Of a stretch of DNA of 11,662 nt, positions 1-6,614 are shown piece after piece. Origin of the DNA: JAYKJB01 sp035284745 [NCBI: Candidatus Sericytochromatia bacterium] (GTDB lineage: Bacteria > Cyanobacteriota > Sericytochromatia > S15B-MN24); NCBI GenBank assembly GCA_035284745.1, contig JAYKIL010000039.1, positions 1 to 11,662 on the forward strand. Reading direction: 5' to 3'. The notes below the pieces were generated by a model. The model saw only the letters and a list, made by a program, of their open reading frames with translations, did not search any database and was not told the DNA's origin. Made by a program: the position numbers and the translations under genes. The stretch's first letter is position 1, and every line of letters begins with the position of its first letter.

Positions 1-1348
1 ACGGTCGCCTGCGACCTGTTGAGGGTTCTTTGTTCGGGATCAGTTCCTGGAAAATTTCCTCGAGGTCGTCGGGCTCGGTCGCCAATTCAATGGCGCTCTG
101 AATGCCGTGAAGATACGCCAATTCGAATTCGCCCTGTTGCAGCAACTCCCTCGCGACGACCAGGCCGTTTTTGGCTTTGCGATAACGTCTGTAGAGCCGC
201 TGCACATTTTCAGAAGGTGTCAGTTCTGGGGCCAGGGTTAATTCAACTTCAGGCTGTTCAGGGTCAAAGTAGTCGATCAAACGAATATGGTGTGCCCGGG
301 GTTGTACTTGGTGCAAATGGGCTGACAGCAGATCCCCACGACGTTTCCATTGGTCAGCGTCTGTTCCCTGCTGGCGGAGCTTTTCCCAGGATTTGAGGCG
401 TTCGTGTTGTCTCCCGATGCGCTCTTGGATCAGTTGGCGCAGTTGATGGCGACGGGTGCGCAAGGTGGCAGCAATTTCCCGCTCTGCATAGTAGCTGTCC
501 AGAACGACACTTGGGTGCTGTTGGGCAGACCCGCCCGAAACACCCCAGACACTGTAGCGGGAGGGGGAAACAGGCCGGGGGTTGAAATGAGCCTGGCGAA
601 TCGATTGCTGGGCGCGTACCAATCCCTTGAGGTACTCCTCTGGATGCTGGAGGCTGGCGCACGATTGCCCGGGGTTGAGGTCGAGGGATTCAAGCAATTG
701 TTGCGCGCTGGTTTTCGAAAGCCCGCTCGTCGCATTCATAAGAGCATCGAGTACGCTGCCTGAATCGCTTAGGGCGTGGGCAAAGGTCTCGGCCGATGCC
801 TGTAAAAAAGACGTCTTATTCTGTGGGACTGGAGGGGGGTCATAAGGCAACCCTGTTGCCAGTTGGCGGACCCCACACATGTCCTCACTGATGGCCCTGA
901 GGCAGCCAAGCAACGTTCCCGTTTGGCTTTCTACCAAAAACATATTGGCGTATTTGCCGATGAGTTCGATGATGAGCCAGCGCTCAAACGGATCACCCAG
1001 TTCATCTCGTCCAGCGATAACAAGTTTTACCGCACGTTCTAGGTCGTTTTGCTCGACACGCAGCAGGCGGCTGCCTTCCATATGTTTGCGCAGTTGCATG
1101 GTGAAACCCGTGGGGACAGGCAAATTTGCAAATGAGCGAGTGGTGAGATGAAGCCGCGCAAACGGACCATGGAGGTTGACCAGGAGACGATGATTGTTTC
1201 GTCCCGCGCGCAAATTGAGGTAAAAAACGTGGGGGCTGGCCTGCCCCACTTTGTCGATGCGCGCCTCGCCCAGTGTATTGAGCTCAGCCACGACCGCTGC
1301 AAGGGTCAGGCCATCGAAGTGTTGAAGGGTCTCTTTGGGAGAGTTCAT
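1..1348 (-). CDS. rqcH: RqcH/Rqc2-type NFACT protein (partial, C-terminus outside window)
   Basis: This is an open minus-strand frame of 449 codons that begins with ATG at 1348 and continues past base 1 without a stop. I translated it by hand. The N-terminal NFACT-N domain shows FDG (residues 11-13), a NLHGPFARLHLT stretch (58-69), MQLRKHMEG (84-92) and IIELIGKYANMFLVE (126-140), all hallmarks of the FbpA/NFACT family. A helix-hairpin-helix/linker part follows. A charged coiled-coil region (about 285-430) contains WKRRGDLLSAHL and RRYRKAKNG, as in the family. The C-terminal NFACT-R RNA-binding domain would lie beyond the left edge. Known RqcH proteins bind obstructed 50S subunits with peptidyl-tRNA and recruit tRNA-Ala to add C-terminal alanine tails; the older name is fibronectin-binding protein. 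The position of the conserved Asp-Arg pair reads Glu-Arg here (104-105). A GGAG Shine-Dalgarno (plus-strand 1354-1357) lies 5 bases from the ATG, inside the end of the upstream membrane-protein gene, so the two are probably co-transcribed and translationally coupled. Confidence 0.9.
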   Translation of the reverse strand, partial: MNSPKETLQHFDGLTLAAVVAELNTLGEARIDKVGQASPHVFYLNLRAGRNNHRLLVNLHGPFARLHLTTRSFANLPVPTGFTMQLRKHMEGSRLLRVEQNDLERAVKLVIAGRDELGDPFERWLIIELIGKYANMFLVESQTGTLLGCLRAISEDMCGVRQLATGLPYDPPPVPQNKTSFLQASAETFAHALSDSGSVLDALMNATSGLSKTSAQQLLESLDLNPGQSCASLQHPEEYLKGLVRAQQSIRQAHFNPRPVSPSRYSVWGVSGGSAQQHPSVVLDSYYAEREIAATLRTRRHQLRQLIQERIGRQHERLKSWEKLRQQGTDADQWKRRGDLLSAHLHQVQPRAHHIRLIDYFDPEQPEVELTLAPELTPSENVQRLYRRYRKAKNGLVVARELLQQGEFELAYLHGIQSAIELATEPDDLEEIFQELIPNKEPSTGRRRP

Positions 1349-3687
1349 CGCAGCTCCACAAACGGGTGTTGTTTGGGACGACGCAGCCAGCCCATCAGCC
1401 AAAATAGGGTACAGAGGCTTGAAAGGGCCAGCGCCAAGGGCCAATGTTCTGGTTGGTACTTGAGACGCAGTTGGTGAGTGCCGGGTGGTACTTCAACCCC
1501 CAAAATCAATCCATTCACGCGGTGAACAGGTAATTCGACGCCATTGCTCCACGCCCGCCACCCGGGCGCGTGGCTTTCTGAGATCACGACCAAGCCAGGT
1601 CCGGCGCCGCTTGTGCGCACCTGAATCTCGTTGAACCCCTGGGTCTTGACGGTCACCGTGCCCGGGGTGAATTTTCTGGTGTGCAGCGGTTGGCTGAACC
1701 AGGCGTCTTCGAATGTTCGTCCCTCGATTTGTCCGTTGAGCCAGCGGGTGACGTTGGCCTCAGACGTGTTGTGTACATTGGTCGGGCGCCATCCACGCGA
1801 GAGGGCGTGGGCGTTTTTATACACAATCACTCCACCTTCCTCCGATACCCTGCGCCACGGCCCGTGCCGGAGGCGGTGACCAATTTCGCTGTTTTCTTGG
1901 CTGGCGTGAAGGCGTATTGTTTGGCACTGAAGGAGATCCAATATGCGGGCTGCGGGGGCAAAGAGGTTTGGGTTTGTGACCGCCCCGCCCATCGTCATGC
2001 CGCCCACCAAGCGGCCGTAGTGCCCAGCCAAGAGTGGTTCATAGCCATTCACCGCCTTGACTCCGGCAAACACATTGGTCTGCGGGTACATGCACGCCCG
2101 CGTGTGCCCAACATCGTGATAAGGGTAAGGCACCCCCGGGATGGACAGCATACGCGGGGCATCAAGGTTTTGTGTTAAAGAGGTGAGTTGAAGATCTGTG
2201 TGTCGAGGGATTTGTGTCCGCCAGCCCTGATAAAATCCGAACGTGCCCAGGTCTGTCGCGAGAACCGTCAAGACGATTGCAATGCCCCTGCGATCAGGCC
2301 AATGGGTGAGCAACCAAAGGCTCGCGAGCGCGAACAGCGCGAAGAGGCTTTGCACCCAGAGCCATGCGTGCGCCGGCGCCAGCGCGGCGTAAACATCAAC
2401 GCCTGCAGGGGCGTACGCTTGCCATTTCAAAGCCATCGTTTCTCGCGCGCTCATCAGAAGGATGACCAGCGCAATAAAGGCGATGCCCGAGATGGCCGTG
2501 GCACGGGCAATGAGTTGCCGCCTGCGCGTGTTGTAATGTTCCAACACCAAGCCAAGACCCAAACCCGCCAGAATCGACAGGGCCAAGTCGACTTCCAGCA
2601 GATGTCGGGCCGGCACGCGCACCATGCCGAAGATCGGCAACGCGTGCCAGAGGCGATAGATGGGGGTCTGTGCGCCCAATGCCAATACGGTGCCCAAGCT
2701 TCCTGCAATCAGCCAATAGCGGGCGATGGGGTTCCGTCGCGCGCGACAGGACCCGATGCCGGCGAGCACCAAGGTGAGGAGGCCGACGTAGCCCATCAGC
2801 TCATTGCGCCAGGGGCCTTTGCCCCAAAAGGGTACTGTGAAAAGATCGTTGGGCAGGTTGCCATAAAGAAATGGGAACATCATGGTCAGCACTTCGCGCA
2901 GGGGCCACGAGTCTTCTGTCAGCGCCGCGTAGCTCATCGTATGGCGATCACTGAGGCTGAGTAGATCGACGGTGGGCAGCCACTGAACCGTCGCAATGCC
3001 CAAGCCGAGCAACGCTGCCCCGCAAAGGCGTATGAAGCCACGCCCGTCGAAAGTGGAGCCACTGCTGAAGCGCCACAGGGCGTAAGGAATCAGCAAAAGT
3101 GCGCTGATCATCACGGTTTGTGGGTACCCGGCTAAAATTTGCAAGGCGACCATCAGGGCCAGCCAGCGAGGATACTGCGCTTGGCGTGTTTGAATATAGC
3201 GCTCAACGGCCCAGAACAAAGCGGGAATGAGTGCGGATGCTTGAATGACCGTTAGGTGCTCCATGTTGGCTGTCATCACACCGCAACCCATAAACACCCA
3301 GGCACTGAGCACTGCGGCAGGGGCAGGCAGTTGAATGCTTCGCGCATAGGCCCAGCACGACAGGCCGGCGATCCAGTAAGTCAACACCACCGTGAAGTTC
3401 ATGGCGGGCCCGGCGGGAAGCAGCAAGAAACCCCAATTGGCAGGGAAGAACACCCCGGTTTGACTGACCGCCATGAGCGGCATGCCACTGAACTGTAAGG
3501 GATTCCAAAAAGGCCATTCTCCGCTTCGAATGATGGCGGCCGCCGTGATTCGTTGAGGCAAATACTGCCCCCAGCCATCGCCGGGAGCGAGGATGAATCC
3601 TTGCGTCCACGCCGCGGCCCATGCCAACAACGGCCAGGCCAAAATGGCTGCGTAGGGCCAGATAGAGGAGATGTAGGGCAGGCGCAT
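1345..3687 (-). CDS. YfhO-family polytopic membrane protein (GT-C-like)
   Basis: This encodes a large integral membrane protein of about 780 residues. After a first membrane helix (about residues 8-28) comes the family's acidic loop GDGWGQYLP (36-44, candidate catalytic Asp37). The motif GEWPFWNPLQFSGMP (56-70) follows; a G-x-WP-x-WNP signature is typical of YfhO proteins. Many hydrophobic segments then cover about residues 75-470. A mostly soluble C-terminal part carries the usual ESHAPGWRAWSNGVELP element, and a last helix lies near 750-768. Family members are GT-C-fold glycosyltransferases or relatives. B. subtilis YfhO is implicated in glycosylating lipoteichoic acid with a polyprenyl-phosphate sugar donor. 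The substrate here is unknown. The frame is open up to an ATG at 3750 (801 residues), but a TATAAT box at 3726-3721 would place that codon upstream of transcription. I therefore prefer ATG 3687, which directly precedes the first membrane helix. Its stop overlaps the next gene (ATGA). Confidence 0.87.
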   Translation of the reverse strand: MRLPYISSIWPYAAILAWPLLAWAAAWTQGFILAPGDGWGQYLPQRITAAAIIRSGEWPFWNPLQFSGMPLMAVSQTGVFFPANWGFLLLPAGPAMNFTVVLTYWIAGLSCWAYARSIQLPAPAAVLSAWVFMGCGVMTANMEHLTVIQASALIPALFWAVERYIQTRQAQYPRWLALMVALQILAGYPQTVMISALLLIPYALWRFSSGSTFDGRGFIRLCGAALLGLGIATVQWLPTVDLLSLSDRHTMSYAALTEDSWPLREVLTMMFPFLYGNLPNDLFTVPFWGKGPWRNELMGYVGLLTLVLAGIGSCRARRNPIARYWLIAGSLGTVLALGAQTPIYRLWHALPIFGMVRVPARHLLEVDLALSILAGLGLGLVLEHYNTRRRQLIARATAISGIAFIALVILLMSARETMALKWQAYAPAGVDVYAALAPAHAWLWVQSLFALFALASLWLLTHWPDRRGIAIVLTVLATDLGTFGFYQGWRTQIPRHTDLQLTSLTQNLDAPRMLSIPGVPYPYHDVGHTRACMYPQTNVFAGVKAVNGYEPLLAGHYGRLVGGMTMGGAVTNPNLFAPAARILDLLQCQTIRLHASQENSEIGHRLRHGPWRRVSEEGGVIVYKNAHALSRGWRPTNVHNTSEANVTRWLNGQIEGRTFEDAWFSQPLHTRKFTPGTVTVKTQGFNEIQVRTSGAGPGLVVISESHAPGWRAWSNGVELPVHRVNGLILGVEVPPGTHQLRLKYQPEHWPLALALSSLCTLFWLMGWLRRPKQHPFVELR

Positions 3688-3720
3688 ATTCCGATGCCAT
3701 CCTGAGTGTGAAACCCGCGC

Positions 3721-3749
3721 ATTATATATGCTGCGGGTACGTGAGGCCA
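3721..3749 (-). promoter_or_regulatory. Sigma70-like promoter for the yfhO-like/rqcH unit
   Basis: On the minus strand there is a perfect TATAAT -10 box at 3726-3721. A weak -35 (TGGCCT, 3749-3744) lies 17 bases upstream. The predicted transcript start near 3714 gives a leader of about 27 bases to ATG 3687. This is the best promoter for the left-hand operon and supports the shorter start of the membrane protein. The -35 match is poor, so the call rests on the -10 box and its location. Confidence 0.55.
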
Positions 3750-3765
3750 TGCGGAAGGCTTCACC

Positions 3766-3774
3766 TGCTAGAAT
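3766..3774 (+). promoter_or_regulatory. Extended -10 (TGCTAGAAT) in front of the epimerase gene
   Basis: TGCTAGAAT fits an extended -10 element (TGn followed by TAGAAT, close to TATAAT). No -35 hexamer is visible at the usual spacing, which is tolerated for extended -10 promoters. The -10 ends only 7 bases before the ATG at 3782, so the predicted start site falls on or next to the start codon and the message would be leaderless. The same nine bases recur upstream of sucC. Confidence 0.45.
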
Positions 3775-3781
3775 ATTTGCT

Positions 3782-4219
3782 ATGCAGACTTCTTTTTCTC
3801 ACCTCGGCCCGATTGATCACGTGGGCATCGCTGTCCGCAATTTAGAGGACGCGGTGGTGTTTTATCGGGACACATTGAAGCTGCCTTTGGTGGGAATTGA
3901 GGAAGTCGCCGATCAAGGCGTGCGCACGGCGATTTTTAGCGGGCCATTGGGTCGGGTAGAGCTTCTTGAGGCCACCCACGCGGAAAGTCCGATCGCGAAA
4001 TTTATCGCCAGACGCGGGGAGGGAATGCACCATGTGGCCTTGCGCGTGGCCGACCTTGATGCGGAATTGGCACGCCTTGATGCGGAGGGTGTCGCGCTGA
4101 TCGATCGCACCGCGCGCGTGGGGGCGGGGGGGCATCGCATTGCTTTTTTGCATCCGAAGGCCACCGGCGGCGTTCTTCTGGAATTGTGTGAGCCCCACAT
4201 TCGCCAGAGATTACCCTGA
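3782..4219 (+). CDS. mce: Methylmalonyl-CoA epimerase
   Basis: This encodes a 145-residue VOC/glyoxalase-fold protein that should interconvert (2R)- and (2S)-methylmalonyl-CoA, the step between propionyl-CoA carboxylase and methylmalonyl-CoA mutase. The sequence matches the family end to end: IDHVGIAV (11-18, metal ligand His13), EEVADQGVR (40-48), VELLE (59-63), SPIAKFIARRGEGMHHVAL (69-87, with ligand His in the HH pair), and AFLHPKATGGVLLEL (121-135, with the final Glu134 ligand). The length is normal for the family. The frame is open 18 codons further upstream to ATG 3728. I chose ATG 3782 because homologues begin just before the DHVGIAV strand and because the likely -10 box lies between the two codons. 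No Shine-Dalgarno precedes 3782. The gene lies directly upstream of sucCD, which act on succinyl-CoA, the product of the same route, so the link is metabolically sensible. Confidence 0.93.
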   Translation: MQTSFSHLGPIDHVGIAVRNLEDAVVFYRDTLKLPLVGIEEVADQGVRTAIFSGPLGRVELLEATHAESPIAKFIARRGEGMHHVALRVADLDAELARLDAEGVALIDRTARVGAGGHRIAFLHPKATGGVLLELCEPHIRQRLP

Positions 4220-4273
4220 GAAGTAGACATTGGGGACTCTTCGGGGGACGCGTGGCTGCAAACAGGCGCTTCG

Positions 4274-4282
4274 TGCTAGAAT
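4274..4282 (+). promoter_or_regulatory. Extended -10 (TGCTAGAAT) in front of sucC
   Basis: This is identical over nine bases to the element before the epimerase gene. Transcription would begin near 4289 and give a leader of about 90 bases before sucC. A -35 is not convincing (TGGCTG at 4253-4258, 18 bases away). No terminator is visible between the epimerase and sucC, so sucCD could be read both from here and from the epimerase promoter. Confidence 0.4.
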
Positions 4283-4378
4283 CGCTTGCGCTTTGCGATG
4301 TTGCGGCGCGTGACCGCCCCGGAGATGCGGCCTTCCGCGGTATGAACGGGCCATTCAAGACGAGGAGACCTGGACCCT

Positions 4379-5518
4379 ATGAAGATCCACGAATATCAGG
4401 GCAAGATCCTGATGGAGCGTTTTGGGATTCCTACCACGAAAGGTCGGGTGGCTGAGACCCCTGACGAAGCCAAGGTGATTGCGCAAGAAATTGGAAAAAA
4501 AGTCGCCATCAAGGCCCAAGTGCACGTGGGCGGCCGGGGCAAGGCGGGAGGCATTAAAATTGCTGCCGATCCGCAAGAAGCCTATGATGCCGCCAAGGCC
4601 ATCTTGGGAATGGACATCAAGGGCCTGACGGTGAAGAAAGTGTTGGTCGAAGAAGCCGTCGAGATCGCGACGGAGTACTATTGCGGCATGCTGTTCGACC
4701 GCGATGCGAAGCGCATTATCATCATGTCGTCTGCGGAAGGCGGGATGGAGATTGAGGAAGTCGCCGAAAAGACGCCTGAAAAAATTCGCAAAATTTGGGT
4801 AGACCCCGCCGTCGGCCTGACAGAATTCCAGGTGCGCCAACTCATCTTTGAAGGCGGATTTGACCGCACCATGGTCAAGCAGGCCACCCAGTTCTTTAAG
4901 AGTTTGTATCGTTTGATGGTCGAGTGCGACGCTGACCTGGCTGAAATTAATCCGCTGGCCATCACCAAAGACGGCCGCATGATCGCAGCCGACGCCAAGA
5001 TCACCATTGATGAGAACGCCTTGTTCCGCCACAGCGAGCTGGCCGGCTGGAAAGAATCGGAAGACGGCCATGAAATTGAAGAAGAAGCCGCCCGGCGGGG
5101 TCTCACCTTTGTTCACCTGGGTGGCAACATTGGCATCATGGGCAATGGTGCGGGCCTGGTGATGACCAGCCTGGACGTCGTCAGTCGCGAAGGCGGCAAG
5201 CCGGCCAACTTCCTCGACATCGGGGGCGGCGCCAAGGCCGATGTGGTCAAGAATGCCATTGAGGTCGTGCTGATGGAAGAGGGCATCAAGGGCATTATGA
5301 TCAACATTTTCGGTGGTATCACCCGCTGCGACGAGGTGGCCAAGGGCATCCTGAGCGCCACGGCCGATATGGAACTGAACGTGCCGGTGGTGGTGCGCCT
5401 GTCTGGGACGGCCGAAGAAGAAGGCCGCGAAATCCTCAAAACGTCTGACAAGTTCCACCCTGCCGCCAGCATGCAAGAGGCCGCTCAAAAAGTGGTCGCC
5501 TTGGCTGGTTTGAAGTAA
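4379..5518 (+). CDS. sucC: Succinyl-CoA synthetase, beta subunit
   Basis: This is the ADP/GDP-forming succinate-CoA ligase beta chain. It pairs with SucD to convert succinyl-CoA, phosphate and NDP to succinate, CoA and NTP in the TCA cycle. Its 379 residues are close to the roughly 388 of E. coli SucC. The N-terminal ATP-grasp domain opens with [18 protein letters not shown]. Nucleotide-binding residues include Lys46 (AIKAQV) and GGRGKAGG (51-58). [14 protein letters not shown] lies at 116-129. Mg-binding residues are in AEINPLA (188-194) and DAK (205-207). The C-terminal CoA-ligase domain contains NFLDIGGGA (277-285) and [17 protein letters not shown] (308-324). A GAGGAGA ribosome site (4362-4368) precedes the ATG. 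Only 16 bases separate the stop from sucD. I cannot tell ATP from GTP preference with confidence. Confidence 0.97.
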   Translation: MKIHEYQGKILMERFGIPTTKGRVAETPDEAKVIAQEIGKKVAIKAQVHVGGRGKAGGIKIAADPQEAYDAAKAILGMDIKGLTVKKVLVEEAVEIATEYYCGMLFDRDAKRIIIMSSAEGGMEIEEVAEKTPEKIRKIWVDPAVGLTEFQVRQLIFEGGFDRTMVKQATQFFKSLYRLMVECDADLAEINPLAITKDGRMIAADAKITIDENALFRHSELAGWKESEDGHEIEEEAARRGLTFVHLGGNIGIMGNGAGLVMTSLDVVSREGGKPANFLDIGGGAKADVVKNAIEVVLMEEGIKGIMINIFGGITRCDEVAKGILSATADMELNVPVVVRLSGTAEEEGREILKTSDKFHPAASMQEAAQKVVALAGLK

Positions 5519-5534
5519 GCCCGGAGGCATTCCC

Positions 5535-6425
5535 ATGAGTGTTTTTGTTAACAAAGAAACCAAGCTGATTGTCCAGGGCATCACGGGCCGGGAGGGCGCG
5601 TTTCACACCCAGCAGATGCTGGCTTGCGGCACCCAAATTGTGGGCGGCGTGACGCCGGGCAAGGGTGGCACCCAAGATGCCAACGGCATTCCCATCTTCG
5701 ACACCGTGCAACAAGCCGTGACGGCAACGGGGGCCAACGCTTCCATTATCTTTGTTCCGCCGCCCTTTGCGGCCGATGCGATGCTTGAGGCTTTCGATGC
5801 GGCGATTCCGTTGGTGGTTTGTATCACCGAAGGGGTGCCTTTGCACGACATGATCAAAGTGTACGACCGCTTGCAGCACAGTCAAAGCAAGTTGATTGGG
5901 CCGAACTGTCCTGGTTTGATCACCCCAGAGGAAGCGAAGTTGGGCATTATGCCTCACCGGATCTTCAAAAAGGGCAATGTGGGACTGGTGAGTCGTTCGG
6001 GAACCTTGACCTATGAGTTGGTGGCGGAATGTACCAGCCGTGGTCTGGGTATCAGCACCTGTGTGGGCATTGGGGGTGATCCGATCATTGGGTTACGCTT
6101 TATCGACTGTCTCAAGGCGTTTGAAGCCGATCCTGAAACGGAGATTGTCGTCATGGCCGGTGAAATCGGTGGCTCGGACGAAGAGATTGCCGCGGAATAT
6201 ATCAAGGAAATGAAGACACCCGTGGTTGGTTTCATCTCGGGCCGCACGGCCCCCCCGGGCAAGCGCATGGGGCACGCCGGTGCGATTGTCAGTGGTGGTA
6301 AAGGCACGGCCGAGGGCAAGGTGAAAGCCCTTGAAGCGGCCGGGGTTTCAGTGCCCTTGCGCATGCATGAAGTGATTGACGAGGTCGAGCGTAAATTGAA
6401 AACCCTGACGCCAGCCGTTCGCTAG
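5535..6425 (+). CDS. sucD: Succinyl-CoA synthetase, alpha subunit
   Basis: This is the alpha chain of succinate-CoA ligase, which binds CoA through its Rossmann domain and carries the phosphorylated histidine. Its 296 residues are near the family norm (about 289). The CoA-binding region includes [14 protein letters not shown] (12-25), GGVTPGKGG (37-45) and [10 protein letters not shown] (73-82). IGPNCPGLI (121-129), [13 protein letters not shown] (149-161) and GIGGDPIIG (178-186) follow. The active-site His247 sits in [19 protein letters not shown] (244-262). A good GGAGG Shine-Dalgarno (5523-5527) lies 7 bases before the ATG, inside the short gap after sucC, so the two subunits are made from one message. 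A strong terminator follows. Confidence 0.97.
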   Translation: MSVFVNKETKLIVQGITGREGAFHTQQMLACGTQIVGGVTPGKGGTQDANGIPIFDTVQQAVTATGANASIIFVPPPFAADAMLEAFDAAIPLVVCITEGVPLHDMIKVYDRLQHSQSKLIGPNCPGLITPEEAKLGIMPHRIFKKGNVGLVSRSGTLTYELVAECTSRGLGISTCVGIGGDPIIGLRFIDCLKAFEADPETEIVVMAGEIGGSDEEIAAEYIKEMKTPVVGFISGRTAPPGKRMGHAGAIVSGGKGTAEGKVKALEAAGVSVPLRMHEVIDEVERKLKTLTPAVR

Positions 6426-6439
6426 TGGTTTGTGGGTGC

Positions 6440-6472
6440 GGGGTCGCTTCGTTTTGAAGCGGCCCCTTTTTT
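6440..6472 (+). terminator. Intrinsic terminator after sucCD
   Basis: An 11-bp stem (GGGGTCGCTTC, 6440-6450, with GAAGCGGCCCC, 6456-6466; one G-U pair) encloses a 5-base loop. Six T residues follow directly. It begins 14 bases after the sucD stop and separates the sucCD message from htpG. Confidence 0.92.
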
Positions 6473-6523
6473 GTGGTGACCGGGTCGCTGTCCGTTCTGC
6501 GTTTGCGGCTTGTCTTTCAATGT

Positions 6524-6548
6524 GACTTGACAAAAGCGGGCTCAAGTC
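6524..6548. promoter_or_regulatory. Inverted repeat GACTTGA-N11-TCAAGTC over the htpG promoter
   Basis: Two perfect 7-base arms (6524-6530 and 6542-6548), separated by 11 bases, form a dyad that covers the -35 hexamer and most of the spacer of the htpG promoter. The position suits a repressor operator. It does not match the HrcA/CIRCE element (TTAGCACTC-N9-GAGTGCTAA). That it is an operator is inferred from symmetry and position alone. Confidence 0.4.
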
Positions 6549-6556
6549 GTTAGAAC
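6527..6556 (+). promoter_or_regulatory. Sigma70-like promoter of htpG
   Basis: A perfect TTGACA (6527-6532) is followed after 18 bases by TAGAAC (6551-6556). It sits downstream of the sucCD terminator and upstream of htpG, predicting a leader of about 50 bases. The sequence does not resemble the E. coli sigma32 consensus, so heat induction, if any, would more likely work through a repressor. Confidence 0.55.
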
Positions 6557-6586
6557 TACTGAATGGATTCCTGCTTGCGCGCGCCT

Positions 6587-6598
6587 ATGAGCGCTCAT
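6587..6598. promoter_or_regulatory. 12-bp perfect palindrome next to the htpG ribosome site
   Basis: ATGAGCGCTCAT is a perfect 12-base palindrome in the htpG leader. It ends two bases before the GGAGA Shine-Dalgarno (6601-6605), which itself lies 9 bases from the start codon. It could be a protein-binding site or, in RNA, part of a fold with the GC-rich stretch just upstream (6574-6585). Its function is unknown. Confidence 0.3.
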
Positions 6599-6614
6599 TT
6601 GGAGATGGTTAGTC

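Noticed and set aside
350-763. 137-residue plus-strand open frame and others at 19-1477
   Set aside because: They lie opposite the continuous RqcH frame, which carries the recognisable family motifs.
2188-2964. 258-residue plus-strand open frame inside the YfhO-like gene
   Set aside because: It is antisense to a clear membrane protein and encodes an Arg/Gln/Glu-rich composition typical of a complementary-strand shadow.
3688-3750. Longer start of the YfhO-like protein (ATG 3750)
   Set aside because: A perfect TATAAT on the same strand lies downstream of that codon, and the extra 21 residues are polar with no family resemblance.
4355-5584. 409-residue open frame antisense to sucC
   Set aside because: It lies opposite an unmistakable sucC, its product is His/Asp/Phe-rich as expected from reading a GC-rich gene backwards, and it has no recognisable motif.
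6426-6614. CIRCE or sigma32-type heat-shock element before htpG
   Set aside because: I looked for TTAGCACTC-N9-GAGTGCTAA and for CTTGAA/CCCCAT boxes and found neither. Only the unrelated dyad and a sigma70-like promoter are present.
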